Shown in pieces: positions 26,488 to 34,270 of a stretch of DNA of 64,000 nt (position 1 is the stretch's first letter; each line of letters opens with the position of its first letter). Where the stretch lies: positions 212,828-276,827 of the forward strand of contig NZ_LIXZ01000006.1 of assembly GCF_001305855.1 (NCBI RefSeq), given 5' to 3'. A program made the translations under genes and the position numbers. A model generated the notes under the pieces. The model saw only the letters and a list, made by a program, of their open reading frames with translations. It had not been told where the DNA came from and ran no database searches. Source of the stretch: Rossellomorea vietnamensis (GTDB taxonomy: Bacteria > Bacillota > Bacilli > Bacillales > Bacillaceae_B).

Positions 26488-26667
26488 GTGAATCCTTATC
26501 ATTGCTGTGCTACCTGTATTCACATTCAAGGAGTGAAGAAAGAGCAGAAGACCTCCTATTATTGTTCAAGACTTGGGTATGAGACCAAAACCACCTATCA
26601 ATTTTCCTGTTGGGAACCGAAGGATGAAGTGGTGAAATTGATGAAAAAGAGGGGGATGAAATCATGA
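26488..26667 (+). CDS. Cys-rich small conserved protein, 59 residues
   Basis: The N-terminus MNPYHCCATCIHIQG contains C6, C7 and C10, followed by single Cys residues at 26 (YYCSRLGYE) and 41 (FSCWEPK). Four Cys could bind zinc or an iron-sulfur cluster. It starts at GTG after AAAGGAGGAC, 22 bases after dynA. Its TGA overlaps the ATG of the sulfurtransferase (ATGA), so translation is coupled. I know similar small Bacillus proteins but no assigned function. Confidence 0.7.
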   Translation: MNPYHCCATCIHIQGVKKEQKTSYYCSRLGYETKTTYQFSCWEPKDEVVKLMKKRGMKS

Positions 26668-27494
26668 GGGTGCTCGTAGATGCAGATTGGCTTCGTGAAC
26701 ACGTGGATGATGGGAATGTAAGAATCATCGATTGCCGTTTTTCTTTAGGGGATCCAGCAGAAGGCCGGGAAAGATACAATGAAAGCCATATTCCCGGTGC
26801 CGTCTTTTTTGACCTTGAAAAGGATTTATCCGGGTATGCAAAAAAACACGGGGGGCGACACCCGCTCCCGAATATGAAGAATTTCCTGCGCAAAGTAGAG
26901 GATGCCGGGATCGATAATCATACAACCATCGTGATTTATGATGAAAAGGAAGGGGCATTAGCGGGCAGGTGCTGGTGGTTGTTCCATTATATCGGGCATG
27001 AAAATGTCCATATCCTCAACGGTGGATTTGCCGCGTGGAAGAAAGGTTCCGGAAAGACGGAGTCCACCGTTCCCCATTATCCACCCACAAACTATCGTCC
27101 GAGCGTTAATGACGACATGTTGGCCACTGTGGATGAGATACGATGTATTGCAGATGGAGATAGGAACATCCCGTTGATTGATTCAAGGAGCAGGGAACGG
27201 TTCTCTGGTCGGGAAGAACCGATTGACCGGATACCGGGCCACATTCCTGGTGCGATCAACTTTCCATGGACGGAAGGTATGAATGATGGGTATTTCCTTG
27301 GACCCGTTGAGCAGAAGGAACGTTTCTCGATGCTTAAAAAAGATGACCCCGTCATTGTCTATTGTGGATCTGGTGTAACAGCAACCCCAAACTTCATAGC
27401 ACTCAAGGAAGCTGGTTTTACCGATGTGAAATTGTATGTAGGAAGCTATAGTGATTGGGTTTCATACGAAGAACACAAAGTGGATAAAGAATAA
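26664..27494 (+). CDS. Sulfurtransferase with two rhodanese domains (thiosulfate/3-mercaptopyruvate type)
   Basis: A 276-residue two-domain rhodanese. The N-terminal domain (VRIIDCRFSLGDPAEGRERY) is the inactive scaffold. The C-terminal domain has the persulfide Cys234 in VIVYCGSGVTA; the CGSGVT loop is typical of mercaptopyruvate sulfurtransferases, whereas thiosulfate-specific enzymes usually have CRKGVT. It moves sulfane sulfur to cyanide, thiols or protein acceptors in the cytoplasm. The start overlaps the preceding Cys-rich gene, and AGAGGGGG lies upstream. Confidence 0.92.
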   Translation: MRVLVDADWLREHVDDGNVRIIDCRFSLGDPAEGRERYNESHIPGAVFFDLEKDLSGYAKKHGGRHPLPNMKNFLRKVEDAGIDNHTTIVIYDEKEGALAGRCWWLFHYIGHENVHILNGGFAAWKKGSGKTESTVPHYPPTNYRPSVNDDMLATVDEIRCIADGDRNIPLIDSRSRERFSGREEPIDRIPGHIPGAINFPWTEGMNDGYFLGPVEQKERFSMLKKDDPVIVYCGSGVTATPNFIALKEAGFTDVKLYVGSYSDWVSYEEHKVDKE

Positions 27495-27501
27495 TGCCGC
27501 G

Positions 27502-27543
27502 TAGCTAATTGGAAGTGGTTCATCACTTTTCCAATTAGCTATT
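27502..27543 (+). terminator. Hairpin after the sulfurtransferase gene
   Basis: TAGCTAATTGGAA-GTG pairs with CAC-TTTTCCAATTAGCTA. The stem is long and nearly perfect, but the following T run is short (TTTAT). Confidence 0.6.
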
Positions 27544-27604
27544 TATGCTGATATGTTATACTTTAAATGGTATGTACGAAACGACGTGTTTAGGAGTGGA
27601 TGAC

Positions 27605-28504
27605 TTGGAAAATAAAAATGAGCACTTATTATTAATAGATGGAATGGCATTATTATTTCGATCTTTCTTTGCAACAGCCGTAACGGGCCAGTTCATGATG
27701 AACTCAAAAGGCCTCCCCACCAATGGGGTCCAGGGGTTCATGAAGCACCTCCTGATGGCAGCGGATCATGTGAAGCCTACACATATCATTGTATGCTGGG
27801 ATATGGGGAGCCAGACTTTCCGTAATGAAGTGTTCAACGATTATAAATCGAATCGGAATGCACCGCCTGTTGAACTGATCCCTCAGTTCGACCTTGCAAA
27901 AGAAGTGGCCGAAGGATTTAATCTCTCCAATGTTGGCGTGGTTGGCTATGAAGCAGATGATTGTATCGGGACACTCGCAAAGCTCCATCATTCTGAGCGC
28001 AAAGTGTCCGTTCTAAGCGGAGACCAGGATCTCCTGCAGCTTCTTGATGACAACATCGACATCATGCTGCTGAAAAAAGGTTTTGGGAATTATCAGACGT
28101 ATACGAAAGACATCTTTGTTGAAGAAAAAGGCATTACTCCGGAGCAATTCATCGATGTGAAAGCACTGATGGGAGATACAAGTGACGGATATCCCGGGGT
28201 AAAAGGGATCGGGGAGAAAACAGCCATGAAACTGATTCAACAATATCAAGATATATCGGGTATACTGGCCAATCTACATGAATTGACGCCTTCTCAACGT
28301 AAGAAAATTGAGGAAGATCTGGACATGCTCCATGTTTCAAGGAAACTGGCTGAAATCCATTGTGAAGTACCACTTTCTGTTTCAGTGGAAGAAGCCAGAT
28401 GGGATAATGTATCACATGATACACTTACGCTTGTGGACGAACTGGAGCTAAAAGTTCTTAGAGGGTTTTTAGTAGGTTCAAATGTGTTGGCAGCTTCGAG
28501 CTGA
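27605..28504 (+). CDS. ypcP: 5'-3' exonuclease YpcP (Pol I N-terminal domain-like)
   Basis: A 299-residue FEN-type nuclease acting on RNA/DNA flaps. The metal-site residues lie in LLLIDGMALLFR (near residue 10), YEADDCIGTLA, LSGDQDLLQLL and LMGDTSDGYPGVKGIGEKTA, the last also being the helix-hairpin-helix. In B. subtilis it acts redundantly with Pol I in Okazaki fragment maturation. The start is TTG 27605 after AGGAG; an upstream in-frame ATG lacks support. The B. subtilis gene has the same neighbours (dynA upstream, sspL downstream). Confidence 0.93.
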   Translation: MENKNEHLLLIDGMALLFRSFFATAVTGQFMMNSKGLPTNGVQGFMKHLLMAADHVKPTHIIVCWDMGSQTFRNEVFNDYKSNRNAPPVELIPQFDLAKEVAEGFNLSNVGVVGYEADDCIGTLAKLHHSERKVSVLSGDQDLLQLLDDNIDIMLLKKGFGNYQTYTKDIFVEEKGITPEQFIDVKALMGDTSDGYPGVKGIGEKTAMKLIQQYQDISGILANLHELTPSQRKKIEEDLDMLHVSRKLAEIHCEVPLSVSVEEARWDNVSHDTLTLVDELELKVLRGFLVGSNVLAASS

Positions 28505-28514
28505 ACGTGATAGG

Positions 28515-28546
28515 AGTGTCAGGAACCCAGCCCTGACACTTTTTTG
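28515..28546 (+). terminator. ypcP terminator
   Basis: AGTGTCAGG (28515-28523) pairs with CCTGACACT (28532-28540), then TTTTT. Confidence 0.9.
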
Positions 28547-28553
28547 TTGTGGA

Positions 28554-28691
28554 TCATTTTTTATTCTTTTTTTTAGCTGCATTTTCTAAAGCGCTTTTCG
28601 GTTCGATGGCGAATTCAGCATCCTCTGAAATTCCTTGCGGGTTTACGCTTTTGGCGCTTTTCCCTTTGTTTTTATTATTGCCTTTAGTCAT
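28554..28691 (-). CDS. sspL: Small acid-soluble spore protein L-like (SspL)
   Basis: A 45-residue basic peptide starting MTKGNNKNKGKSAKS, with VNPQG in the middle and PKSALENAAKKKNKK at the end. The pattern V-x-PQG...PK-x2-LE-x2-AKK-x-N-x-K and the location after ypcP match the minor spore protein SspL of B. subtilis. AAGGAGGG precedes the ATG. It is expected in the forespore. Identity across the middle is limited, so the name rests on pattern and synteny together. Confidence 0.78.
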   Translation of the reverse strand: MTKGNNKNKGKSAKSVNPQGISEDAEFAIEPKSALENAAKKKNKK

Positions 28692-28799
28692 ACATAAGAC
28701 CCTCCTTTAGTGTGATCCTTACTATTTTGTCTTTGTTACATACAAATATCCCATGTACAGAAAATTTTAGGACACACTACGAATAAGGGAGGTGTTAGG

Positions 28800-29288
28800 G
28801 TGAATAAAGGAATCATTACCGCACTGATTAGTATCGCGTTAGCGCAAGGATTGAAAATTCCGCTGCACTTTTTGAAAAAGAAGGAGTGGAAGCCTGAGCT
28901 GTTTTTTCAGACAGGTGGAATGCCGAGCTCCCATAGTGCCGGAGTGGCATCTTTGACAACATTCATTGCGTTAAAAAGAGGGGTAAGAACGATTGATTTC
29001 GCTCTTTCATTCATCTTTGGGCTGATCGTCATGTATGATGCCCAGGGAATTCGCCGCCAAACCGGTGAATTGACCCTTAAAGTAAATAGTCTCGATGAGC
29101 TTGTCAGGAAGGCGCATGAAAAGGAAACCGTTGAATTCGAAGAAAAGAAACCTAAGAGACTGAAGGAAATGCTCGGACACCAGCCCCAGGAAGTGGTCGG
29201 CGGCGCATTGCTTGGTTCCCTTCTTGGCTTCATTGCCTTCTTGTTTTCCAAAAAGGATAGGCAAAAGAAAAAATTTTCTGTAAGATAA
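28800..29288 (+). CDS. Divergent PAP2 family membrane protein (YuiD-like)
   Basis: A 162-residue membrane protein of the divergent PAP2/DUF212 family. GGMPSSHSAGVASLTT carries the conserved PSSHSA phosphatase-type motif. YDAQGIRRQTGE supplies the Arg-containing segment, and two or three more helices include GGALLGSLLGFIAFLF. It may act on a lipid phosphate; no member of this branch is well characterised. It starts at GTG with AGGGAGGTG upstream. It probably forms a unit with the next gene. Confidence 0.87.
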   Translation: MNKGIITALISIALAQGLKIPLHFLKKKEWKPELFFQTGGMPSSHSAGVASLTTFIALKRGVRTIDFALSFIFGLIVMYDAQGIRRQTGELTLKVNSLDELVRKAHEKETVEFEEKKPKRLKEMLGHQPQEVVGGALLGSLLGFIAFLFSKKDRQKKKFSVR

Positions 29289-29322
29289 AAGAAGACAAAG
29301 TGGCGATAAGGTGAGGAGAAAC

Positions 29323-29589
29323 GTGAAAAAGACAACAGAAGAATTTCTCATAGATCTTGAAAACAAAGGCTTCAAATTTCAGGAAGACGCGATTGGCTTC
29401 ATCTATTTCGGCAAAAAATACACAGACGCCCCGGATGAACTGGTCAATAGTGCCATTGAAATTACTTTGAAAGCACAGAAACAATTTGACAGCAGTTTCT
29501 ATATGTCTATATTGGAAAGGCTCCATTCCCAGAAAATCCCCTCTAGAAAAGAAGCGTTAAGGTGGATGGAGAAACAGGGATTGGCATAA
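29323..29589 (+). CDS. Conserved small protein, possibly DUF6123 family
   Basis: An 88-residue soluble protein (KKTTEEFLIDLENKGFKF..., DAIGFIYFGKKYTDAPDEL..., ALRWMEKQGL). I associate this pattern with a Bacillaceae family labelled DUF6123, from memory only. GTG 29323 fits AGGAG spacing; GTG 29311 is an alternative. No catalytic motif, Cys or membrane segment. It follows the PAP2-like gene by 34 bases and ends in a strong terminator. Confidence 0.65.
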   Translation: MKKTTEEFLIDLENKGFKFQEDAIGFIYFGKKYTDAPDELVNSAIEITLKAQKQFDSSFYMSILERLHSQKIPSRKEALRWMEKQGLA

Positions 29590-29593
29590 ACCA

Positions 29594-29638
29594 GGGACCA
29601 TCGTAAGGGCATTGTACCCTTTCTGATGGTCTTTTTTT
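29594..29638 (+). terminator. Terminator after the DUF6123-like gene
   Basis: GACCATC...AAGGG pairs with CCCTT...GATGGTC, followed by seven T residues. Confidence 0.85.
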
Positions 29639-29683
29639 AGTGTTAGGGAAGGAGTAGGCAGCCCTTGTCGAACGGAATATCCT

Positions 29684-30070
29684 TTAGTTCAGATGGATGG
29701 CTTTACGAGCCAGCTCATCGGCTGCTTTATTTTCCTTGCTTGGTATCCACTTGACAAAGAAAAGATTGATTTGCTTCGTCAAGCTCAATATATCGCCGAG
29801 CAATAATTTATATTGTGCATTACGCACAAACTCTTTCTCGATCGCTTGAACGACAGCTAGAGAATCACTCTTCAACCATACGGTATCGGTCTGCTTCTCC
29901 AAACAGATTTCAAGTGCTTTTTTGCAGGCGAGGAATTCGGCTTTATGATTGTCCATGATCCCTAAAGGAATCGAATGTTTTTCCACTTCACCGTTGTATT
30001 TGATGAAAATACCGGCTCCACTTGGTCCGGGGTTCCCGGCACTTGCACCATCAATATATACTTCCAACAA
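29684..30070 (-). CDS. ypdQ: RNase H-like protein YpdQ
   Basis: A 128-residue RNase HI-fold protein. MLEVYIDGASAGNPGPSGAG supplies the first Asp, HKAEFLACKKAL the Glu, LKSDSLAVVQAIE the second Asp, and NKAADELARKA the last Asp. All four acidic positions are kept, so it may be active on RNA:DNA hybrids, although B. subtilis YpdQ is regarded as weak or inactive. It starts at TTG after GAGGTG. It lies downstream of the ypdP transporter on the same strand, as in B. subtilis. Confidence 0.87.
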   Translation of the reverse strand: MLEVYIDGASAGNPGPSGAGIFIKYNGEVEKHSIPLGIMDNHKAEFLACKKALEICLEKQTDTVWLKSDSLAVVQAIEKEFVRNAQYKLLLGDILSLTKQINLFFVKWIPSKENKAADELARKAIHLN

Positions 30071-30174
30071 TCGTATTCACCTCATACACATTCAGAATAT
30101 AAATATAGTAGCATATAAAGAAGGATGAAGGAGGAATGCTCGATCCTTTTCATTCAATCCTTTCTTTATACATA

Positions 30175-30207
30175 GCAAAAGCCGGGTGAAATGCATACAC
30201 CCGGCTT
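30175..30207 (-). terminator. ypdP terminator
   Basis: On the minus strand AAGCCGGGTG pairs with CACCCGGCTT over a nine-base loop and continues into TTTTGC. It separates ypdP from ypdQ. Confidence 0.7.
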
Positions 30208-30210
30208 CGG

Positions 30211-30891
30211 TCATCCCATATTCTTAGGGAATCGTTTTGCGATATAGCCAAACGGGGTATCCATAAGGGAAATCACCCATTTAAGAAGGTAGGTTGTAAT
30301 GAAAATCTCGAACCAAATGTGCATCGGATATTCACCAAGAAAGGCGATGCTTGTGAAGACAAGCGTATCCAATAGTTGACTCACCATCGTGCTTCCGTTA
30401 TTGCGGATCCAGAATTGGGAATCAGAAGGGAATTTCTTCTTCAGATACGTAAAGATATACACGTCCGTAAATTGGCTTACAAGATAAGCGGCAAGGCTGC
30501 CAATTGCAATCCGCGGGATGATGCCAAAGATCGTCGCTAGGGATTCCTGGGCGAAATCGTCAGGATGTGGTTGAAATAAGAGCGCCAGTTGCATAATAAT
30601 AGTCATTACGATCAACGTGAAGAATCCAAGCCAAACCGCTTTCTGTGCCTCTTTTTTACCATACTTTTCGTTCAGGATATCGGTCACCAGAAAAGCGGTA
30701 CCATACATGGCATTCCCGAGTGTCGCCGTCAGACCAAAGATTTCAATCGTCTTGACAACCTGAAGGTTTGCAAGTATTGTCGAGATCCCTATCCAAACAA
30801 AGAGTCCCGTTCGTCCAAACATTCGATACATGATTAGTAAACATGAGAATGTAATGAGTACAAAAATCAGCCCAAACCATATATTAAACAT
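30211..30891 (-). CDS. ypdP: Queuosine precursor transporter YpdP (YhhQ family)
   Basis: A 226-residue membrane protein of the vitamin-uptake-like COG1738 family that imports queuosine precursors (preQ0/preQ1). The six-helix pattern includes TATLGNAMYGTAFLVTDILN and EKYGKKEAQKAVWLGF, both family hallmarks, and SMTVSQLLDT-type residues (STMVSQLLDTLVF). GGAGG lies eight bases before the ATG and a good sigma-A promoter is upstream. I saw no preQ1 riboswitch in the short leader. Confidence 0.93.
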   Translation of the reverse strand: MFNIWFGLIFVLITFSCLLIMYRMFGRTGLFVWIGISTILANLQVVKTIEIFGLTATLGNAMYGTAFLVTDILNEKYGKKEAQKAVWLGFFTLIVMTIIMQLALLFQPHPDDFAQESLATIFGIIPRIAIGSLAAYLVSQFTDVYIFTYLKKKFPSDSQFWIRNNGSTMVSQLLDTLVFTSIAFLGEYPMHIWFEIFITTYLLKWVISLMDTPFGYIAKRFPKNMG

Positions 30892-30936
30892 AAAAAGTCC
30901 TCCAATCGTTCATAAGTGAATGAAACAATAGTCCTC

Positions 30937-30965
30937 ATTATACAAATAAAAATGATTTTGAACAA
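30937..30965 (-). promoter_or_regulatory. Sigma-A promoter of ypdP
   Basis: Minus strand TTGTTC (30965-30960), 17-base spacer, TATAAT (30942-30937). The predicted transcript starts near 30930, leaving a leader of about 40 bases. Confidence 0.7.
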
Positions 30966-30994
30966 TAATATGAATAAAAGGGAGTGAAAGAAGA

Positions 30995-31651
30995 ATGGAA
31001 ATGAAAATAAAATTTAAATATAAAAGCAAAACGGCTTCCGATATATGGTTTGAATCCGGGTTTTTCCCGCGGAAAGAAACACTGATCCATGTAGATGATT
31101 TAATGAAAACAGGAAGAGTCATTGAGCTTGAAATCATTGATGAAATGGGGAACTCTTGGACAAGGAAAGAATACATCCGCTTGAATCAGGAATTAGAAAA
31201 GGAACCCGAAAACATTGTTGTGTTCTTTGATGGCGGATTTGATAAGGAAACGAACTATGCGGGTGCCGGAATCGTCATCTATTACGATAAAGGCGGAGAA
31301 TCATTTCGAATCAGAAAAAATGCACTACTCGAGGAAATCGAAAATAATAATGAAGCTGAATACGCTGCATTACATATCGCGATCGGTTTGCTTGAAGAAC
31401 TCGGGGTTAAAAATGTACCTTGTACAATCAAAGGCGATTCCCAGGTGGCGATAAAACAACTTGGGGGAGAATGGCCCTGCTATGAAGAAGGATTAAAGAG
31501 GTGGCTTGATCGGATTGAAGGGTTGATACAGAAGCTTGGGCTGAAACCCAATCTGATCGTTCTGAACAGGAAAGACAACAAAGAAGCCGATAAGCTTGCC
31601 AACCAGGCATTGGAAGGCACTAAGGTTCACAGTAACAAACGATTAGAATAA
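30995..31651 (+). CDS. ypeP: RNase H-like protein YpeP
   Basis: A 218-residue protein: an N-terminal about 70-residue domain (WFESGFFPRKETLIHVDDL) fused to an RNase HI fold. That fold has VVFFDGGFDKETNYAGAG (first Asp), NNNEAEYAALHIAI (Glu), IKGDSQVAIKQLGGEW (Asp) and NKEADKLANQAL (Asp). B. subtilis YpeP is similar. GGGAGTGA precedes the ATG. It is transcribed divergently from the queuosine transporter. Possibly acts on RNA:DNA hybrids. Confidence 0.88.
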   Translation: MEMKIKFKYKSKTASDIWFESGFFPRKETLIHVDDLMKTGRVIELEIIDEMGNSWTRKEYIRLNQELEKEPENIVVFFDGGFDKETNYAGAGIVIYYDKGGESFRIRKNALLEEIENNNEAEYAALHIAIGLLEELGVKNVPCTIKGDSQVAIKQLGGEWPCYEEGLKRWLDRIEGLIQKLGLKPNLIVLNRKDNKEADKLANQALEGTKVHSNKRLE

Positions 31652-31724
31652 TTCTGCTGTGTATTATATACTCTATTAATACAACGAGGATTTGCTGGGC
31701 GCGAAAAAATCTAGGAGTGATCAC

Positions 31725-31922
31725 ATGAATCGAAAAGAAGTGGTGGATAAAGTGGATGAGCTTATAGACACCTACTGTAAAGACTGCTTTCTGAAAGCAC
31801 ACTTTCGCAAAGAGTATGGCAAAACGTATGCTCACCGCTTTTGTATAGGACAATGCACCATCGGGGAACAAATCCGTCACTACGGAAAATGTTTAAATAA
31901 GAACGATGCATATCAAAAATAA
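31725..31922 (+). CDS. ypeQ: Zinc-finger protein YpeQ
   Basis: A 65-residue protein with the pattern YCKDCFLKAHFRKE...HRFCIGQCTIGEQIRHYGKCL, giving C-x2-C, H, H, C-x3-C and C; this matches a small zinc-finger family with a C2HC-type core. AGGAGTGA precedes the ATG, and an upstream in-frame ATG lacks a ribosome-binding site. It sits between ypeP and cspD as in B. subtilis. A nucleic acid-binding role is likely but unproven. Confidence 0.87.
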   Translation: MNRKEVVDKVDELIDTYCKDCFLKAHFRKEYGKTYAHRFCIGQCTIGEQIRHYGKCLNKNDAYQK

Positions 31923-31951
31923 AGGGCAGCCATTCAGGGGCCGCCCTTTAT
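31921..31951. terminator. Bidirectional terminator, ypeQ / cspD
   Basis: AAAGGGC-GCC pairs with GGC-GCCCTTT with one internal mismatch; on the minus strand it is followed by TTTATTTTT. Confidence 0.8.
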
Positions 31952-31976
31952 CATGTTGATCTATTGTTTTGTACGA

Positions 31977-32177
31977 TTATAATTTAACTACGTTTGCAGC
32001 TTGTGGTCCGCGATTTCCTTCAACAACATCGAAAGAAACTTCCTGACCTTCTTCTAATGATTTGAATCCTTCACCTTGAATCGCTGAGAAGTGAACAAAT
32101 ACATCGTCTCCACCTTCAACTTCGATGAATCCAAAACCTTTTTCATTGTTGAACCATTTTACTTTACCATTTTGCAT
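31977..32177 (-). CDS. cspD: Cold shock protein CspD
   Basis: A 66-residue CSD-fold RNA chaperone with RNP1 (KGFGFIEV) and RNP2 (VFVHF), starting [14 protein letters not shown]. It binds single-stranded RNA and supports translation and antitermination. AGGAGGATT precedes the ATG. A sigma-A promoter at 32299-32327 gives a leader of about 115 bases, typical of cold-shock genes where the leader itself is regulatory. The name follows location beside ypeQ. Confidence 0.95.
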   Translation of the reverse strand: MQNGKVKWFNNEKGFGFIEVEGGDDVFVHFSAIQGEGFKSLEEGQEVSFDVVEGNRGPQAANVVKL

Positions 32178-32298
32178 GTTAGAATCCTCCTAAATCGTTC
32201 AAGCACTGTTGTGCCTCTGGAAAATAGTTTTCACGAAATGAATGATTCTTATAGCTTTTAGAATAAGCTTAAGTATCGTTCATTTCAATGATGTCTTT

Positions 32299-32327
32299 AC
32301 TATACAATATGACGTTTTTCGAGTCAA
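32299..32327 (-). promoter_or_regulatory. Sigma-A promoter of cspD with long leader
   Basis: Minus strand TTGACT (32327-32322), 17-base spacer, TATAGT (32304-32299). The transcript start is predicted near 32292, leaving a leader of about 115 nt before the cspD ATG. Confidence 0.8.
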
Positions 32328-32474
32328 CATTCGTCATTTTTATTAAGGGTTTAGTCTGTAGTGGAGAGATGAAGGTGATATGGTGAGTAGAGCGGAGTCC
32401 CCTGTCCGGGTTGTATTCAGCCGGTAGTTATAGTAAACTTTTAATGATATTTACGGGAATTTGGAGGGTAAAAA

Positions 32475-32891
32475 ATGCCTACACCAAGTATGGAAGATTA
32501 TATAGAACAGATTTATATGTTAATTGAGAACAAAGGTTATGCCAGAGTATCGGATATAGCAGAAGCTTTATCCGTCCACCCCTCCTCAGTTACCAAAATG
32601 GTGCAGAAGTTAGATAAGGACGATTATCTTATTTATGAGAAATACCGCGGTCTTGTTCTGACTCCAAAAGGAAATAAAGTAGGAAAACGTTTAGTATACA
32701 GACATGAGCTTTTGGAACAATTCCTTCGTGTCATTGGAGTGAAAGAAGAACATATTTATGAAGATGTGGAAGGAATCGAACATCATTTAAGCTGGGATTC
32801 CATCGATCGCATCGGTGATCTCGTACAATTCTTCGAGGAAGAAAAGAGCCGGGTGGAAGGACTGCGTACGATTCAAAACCGCAGTGAATAA
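32475..32891 (+). CDS. mntR: Manganese-dependent repressor MntR
   Basis: A 138-residue DtxR-family regulator with an N-terminal winged helix ([22 protein letters not shown]) and a C-terminal dimerisation domain. All known manganese ligands are in place: D8, E11, H77, E99, E102 and H103. It represses manganese uptake genes when Mn(II) is plentiful. GGAGGG precedes the ATG. It is a single-gene unit with its own terminator. Confidence 0.97.
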   Translation: MPTPSMEDYIEQIYMLIENKGYARVSDIAEALSVHPSSVTKMVQKLDKDDYLIYEKYRGLVLTPKGNKVGKRLVYRHELLEQFLRVIGVKEEHIYEDVEGIEHHLSWDSIDRIGDLVQFFEEEKSRVEGLRTIQNRSE

Positions 32892-32937
32892 TGACCCTAC
32901 CCATTTACTGATGCGGCATAAAACATTAGACAAGGAT

Positions 32938-32970
32938 AAAGGACTTTCATTTTAAATGAAAGTCCTTTTT
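32938..32970 (+). terminator. mntR terminator
   Basis: AAAGGACTTTCATTT and AAATGAAAGTCCTTT form a long perfect stem ending in TTTTT. Confidence 0.88.
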
Positions 32971-32988
32971 GCATGGGCGGTTCGGAGA

Positions 32989-33207
32989 TCAAAATATAGG
33001 GGGGTAGTCGTTAAATGTTCCATCCTCGACTGACAGACTGGATAACTCGGCTTCTCCCCATTCGTTCTCATTGAGTGTGACGCCTTGGAGTAAACCTTCG
33101 GATGCTTCCAAAACGGCTTTACGGTAGGAAATGATGCGGCCGGAAGAGGTTTGGAAGCTTATAATGTCTCCATGATAATTCCGTTGCACTTTGGATATTT
33201 CTTCCAT
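32989..33207 (-). CDS. DUF3892-like small protein
   Basis: A 72-residue protein of the form IxxVxRNYHGDIISFQTSSGRIISYRKAVLEASEGLLQGV, a single beta-rich domain resembling DUF3892, whose function is unknown. AAAGGTG precedes the chosen ATG; an in-frame GTG nine bases upstream overlaps it. A stand-alone gene between mntR and the methyltransferase. Confidence 0.72.
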   Translation of the reverse strand: MEEISKVQRNYHGDIISFQTSSGRIISYRKAVLEASEGLLQGVTLNENEWGEAELSSLSVEDGTFNDYPPIF

Positions 33208-33404
33208 ATCTATCACCTTTTCTGTTCATACTTTAAAATTAGTATGAACAAATCAGGAAGAAAACATAATTCTAACTGTAGGATAATTTTAAGTTTACAT
33301 AATAATATTATGTACATAGATGAATTTCATTCTTCATTCATGCAGGAAATAAGGCGATGGAGTGAGAATATAGAACAGTATAGAAAAAATGTTGAGGTGT
33401 ACAT

Positions 33405-34079
33405 ATGAAAAGTTCAGAATGGCATACAAGCGCCAAAACCCGCTGGGAAGATAATGCAGATCATTGGCATTCAAAAAGCGTCGAAATGTGGAGTACTGGA
33501 AGCAGAAAGGCCGTCATCCCTTTCTTTCATGATCATGCAGGGAAAGCAAGGACCGTTGCGGATTTAGGGTGTGGCGATGGATATGGGTCCTACCTGTTGT
33601 ATGAAAAAGGATATGTGGTCACAGGCATGGATTTCTCCAGGAATATGATTGATATTGCAAAGGAACAGGAAAGGGAAAACCTGGCCTTCGTTCAAGGGGA
33701 TTTGCGTTCCCTTCCATTTCAAGATGGCCAATTTGATGCTGTAATGGCGATCAATTCAGTGGAATGGACTGAAAACCCTTTACACACATTGAATGAGATT
33801 GAACGGGTAGTGGGTAAGGGCGGTTATATTTGCATCGGCCTATTGGGACCAACTGCTCATCCGAGGGAAAATGCCTACCCCCGACTTCAAGGGAAGGAGG
33901 TCATCTGTAATACCATGATGCCTTGGGAATTGGAGAAGCTCTCAGAAGACAAAGGATGGAAGAAGGTCGGTGAAGACTGGATCTACAAAAAAGGCGTGAA
34001 ACCTTCACACACAGACAATCTCTCAAATGAATTAAGGCAGGCTTTGACATTTACGACATTGTTTATGTTTCAAAAATAA
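33405..34079 (+). CDS. Class I SAM-dependent methyltransferase
   Basis: A 224-residue Rossmann methyltransferase of the Methyltransf_11 type. Motif I is VADLGCGDGYGSYLL, motif II MDFSRNMIDIAKEQ, and the post-I acidic loop lies in FVQGDLRSLPFQDGQFDAVMAINSVEW. Small-molecule or RNA substrate not determinable. GAGGTG precedes the ATG. Ends in a perfect terminator. Confidence 0.88.
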   Translation: MKSSEWHTSAKTRWEDNADHWHSKSVEMWSTGSRKAVIPFFHDHAGKARTVADLGCGDGYGSYLLYEKGYVVTGMDFSRNMIDIAKEQERENLAFVQGDLRSLPFQDGQFDAVMAINSVEWTENPLHTLNEIERVVGKGGYICIGLLGPTAHPRENAYPRLQGKEVICNTMMPWELEKLSEDKGWKKVGEDWIYKKGVKPSHTDNLSNELRQALTFTTLFMFQK

Positions 34080-34125
34080 AACATGATCGATTCTCATTCT
34101 TCTGAGAATCGATCATGTTTTGCTA
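34077..34125 (+). terminator. Terminator after the methyltransferase
   Basis: AAAACATGATCGATTCTCA pairs perfectly with TGAGAATCGATCATGTTTT. Confidence 0.88.
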
Positions 34126-34270
34126 TTCCCCATCATTACCATCAGTTTGGATGGATGCGGATGAGAGAGGTAATGAGAGAAGAGCAAAAGTATTCATTTA
34201 TAGTGTAAAATAAAGTTACAATAGAAAAAGGCAAGCTACTCTAAATTTGAAGCTAAGAGGGTGAACTTCC

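Noticed and set aside
30892-30930. preQ1 riboswitch before the queuosine precursor transporter
   Set aside because: The leader is only about 40 bases and shows no aptamer-like stem with the conserved A-rich tail.
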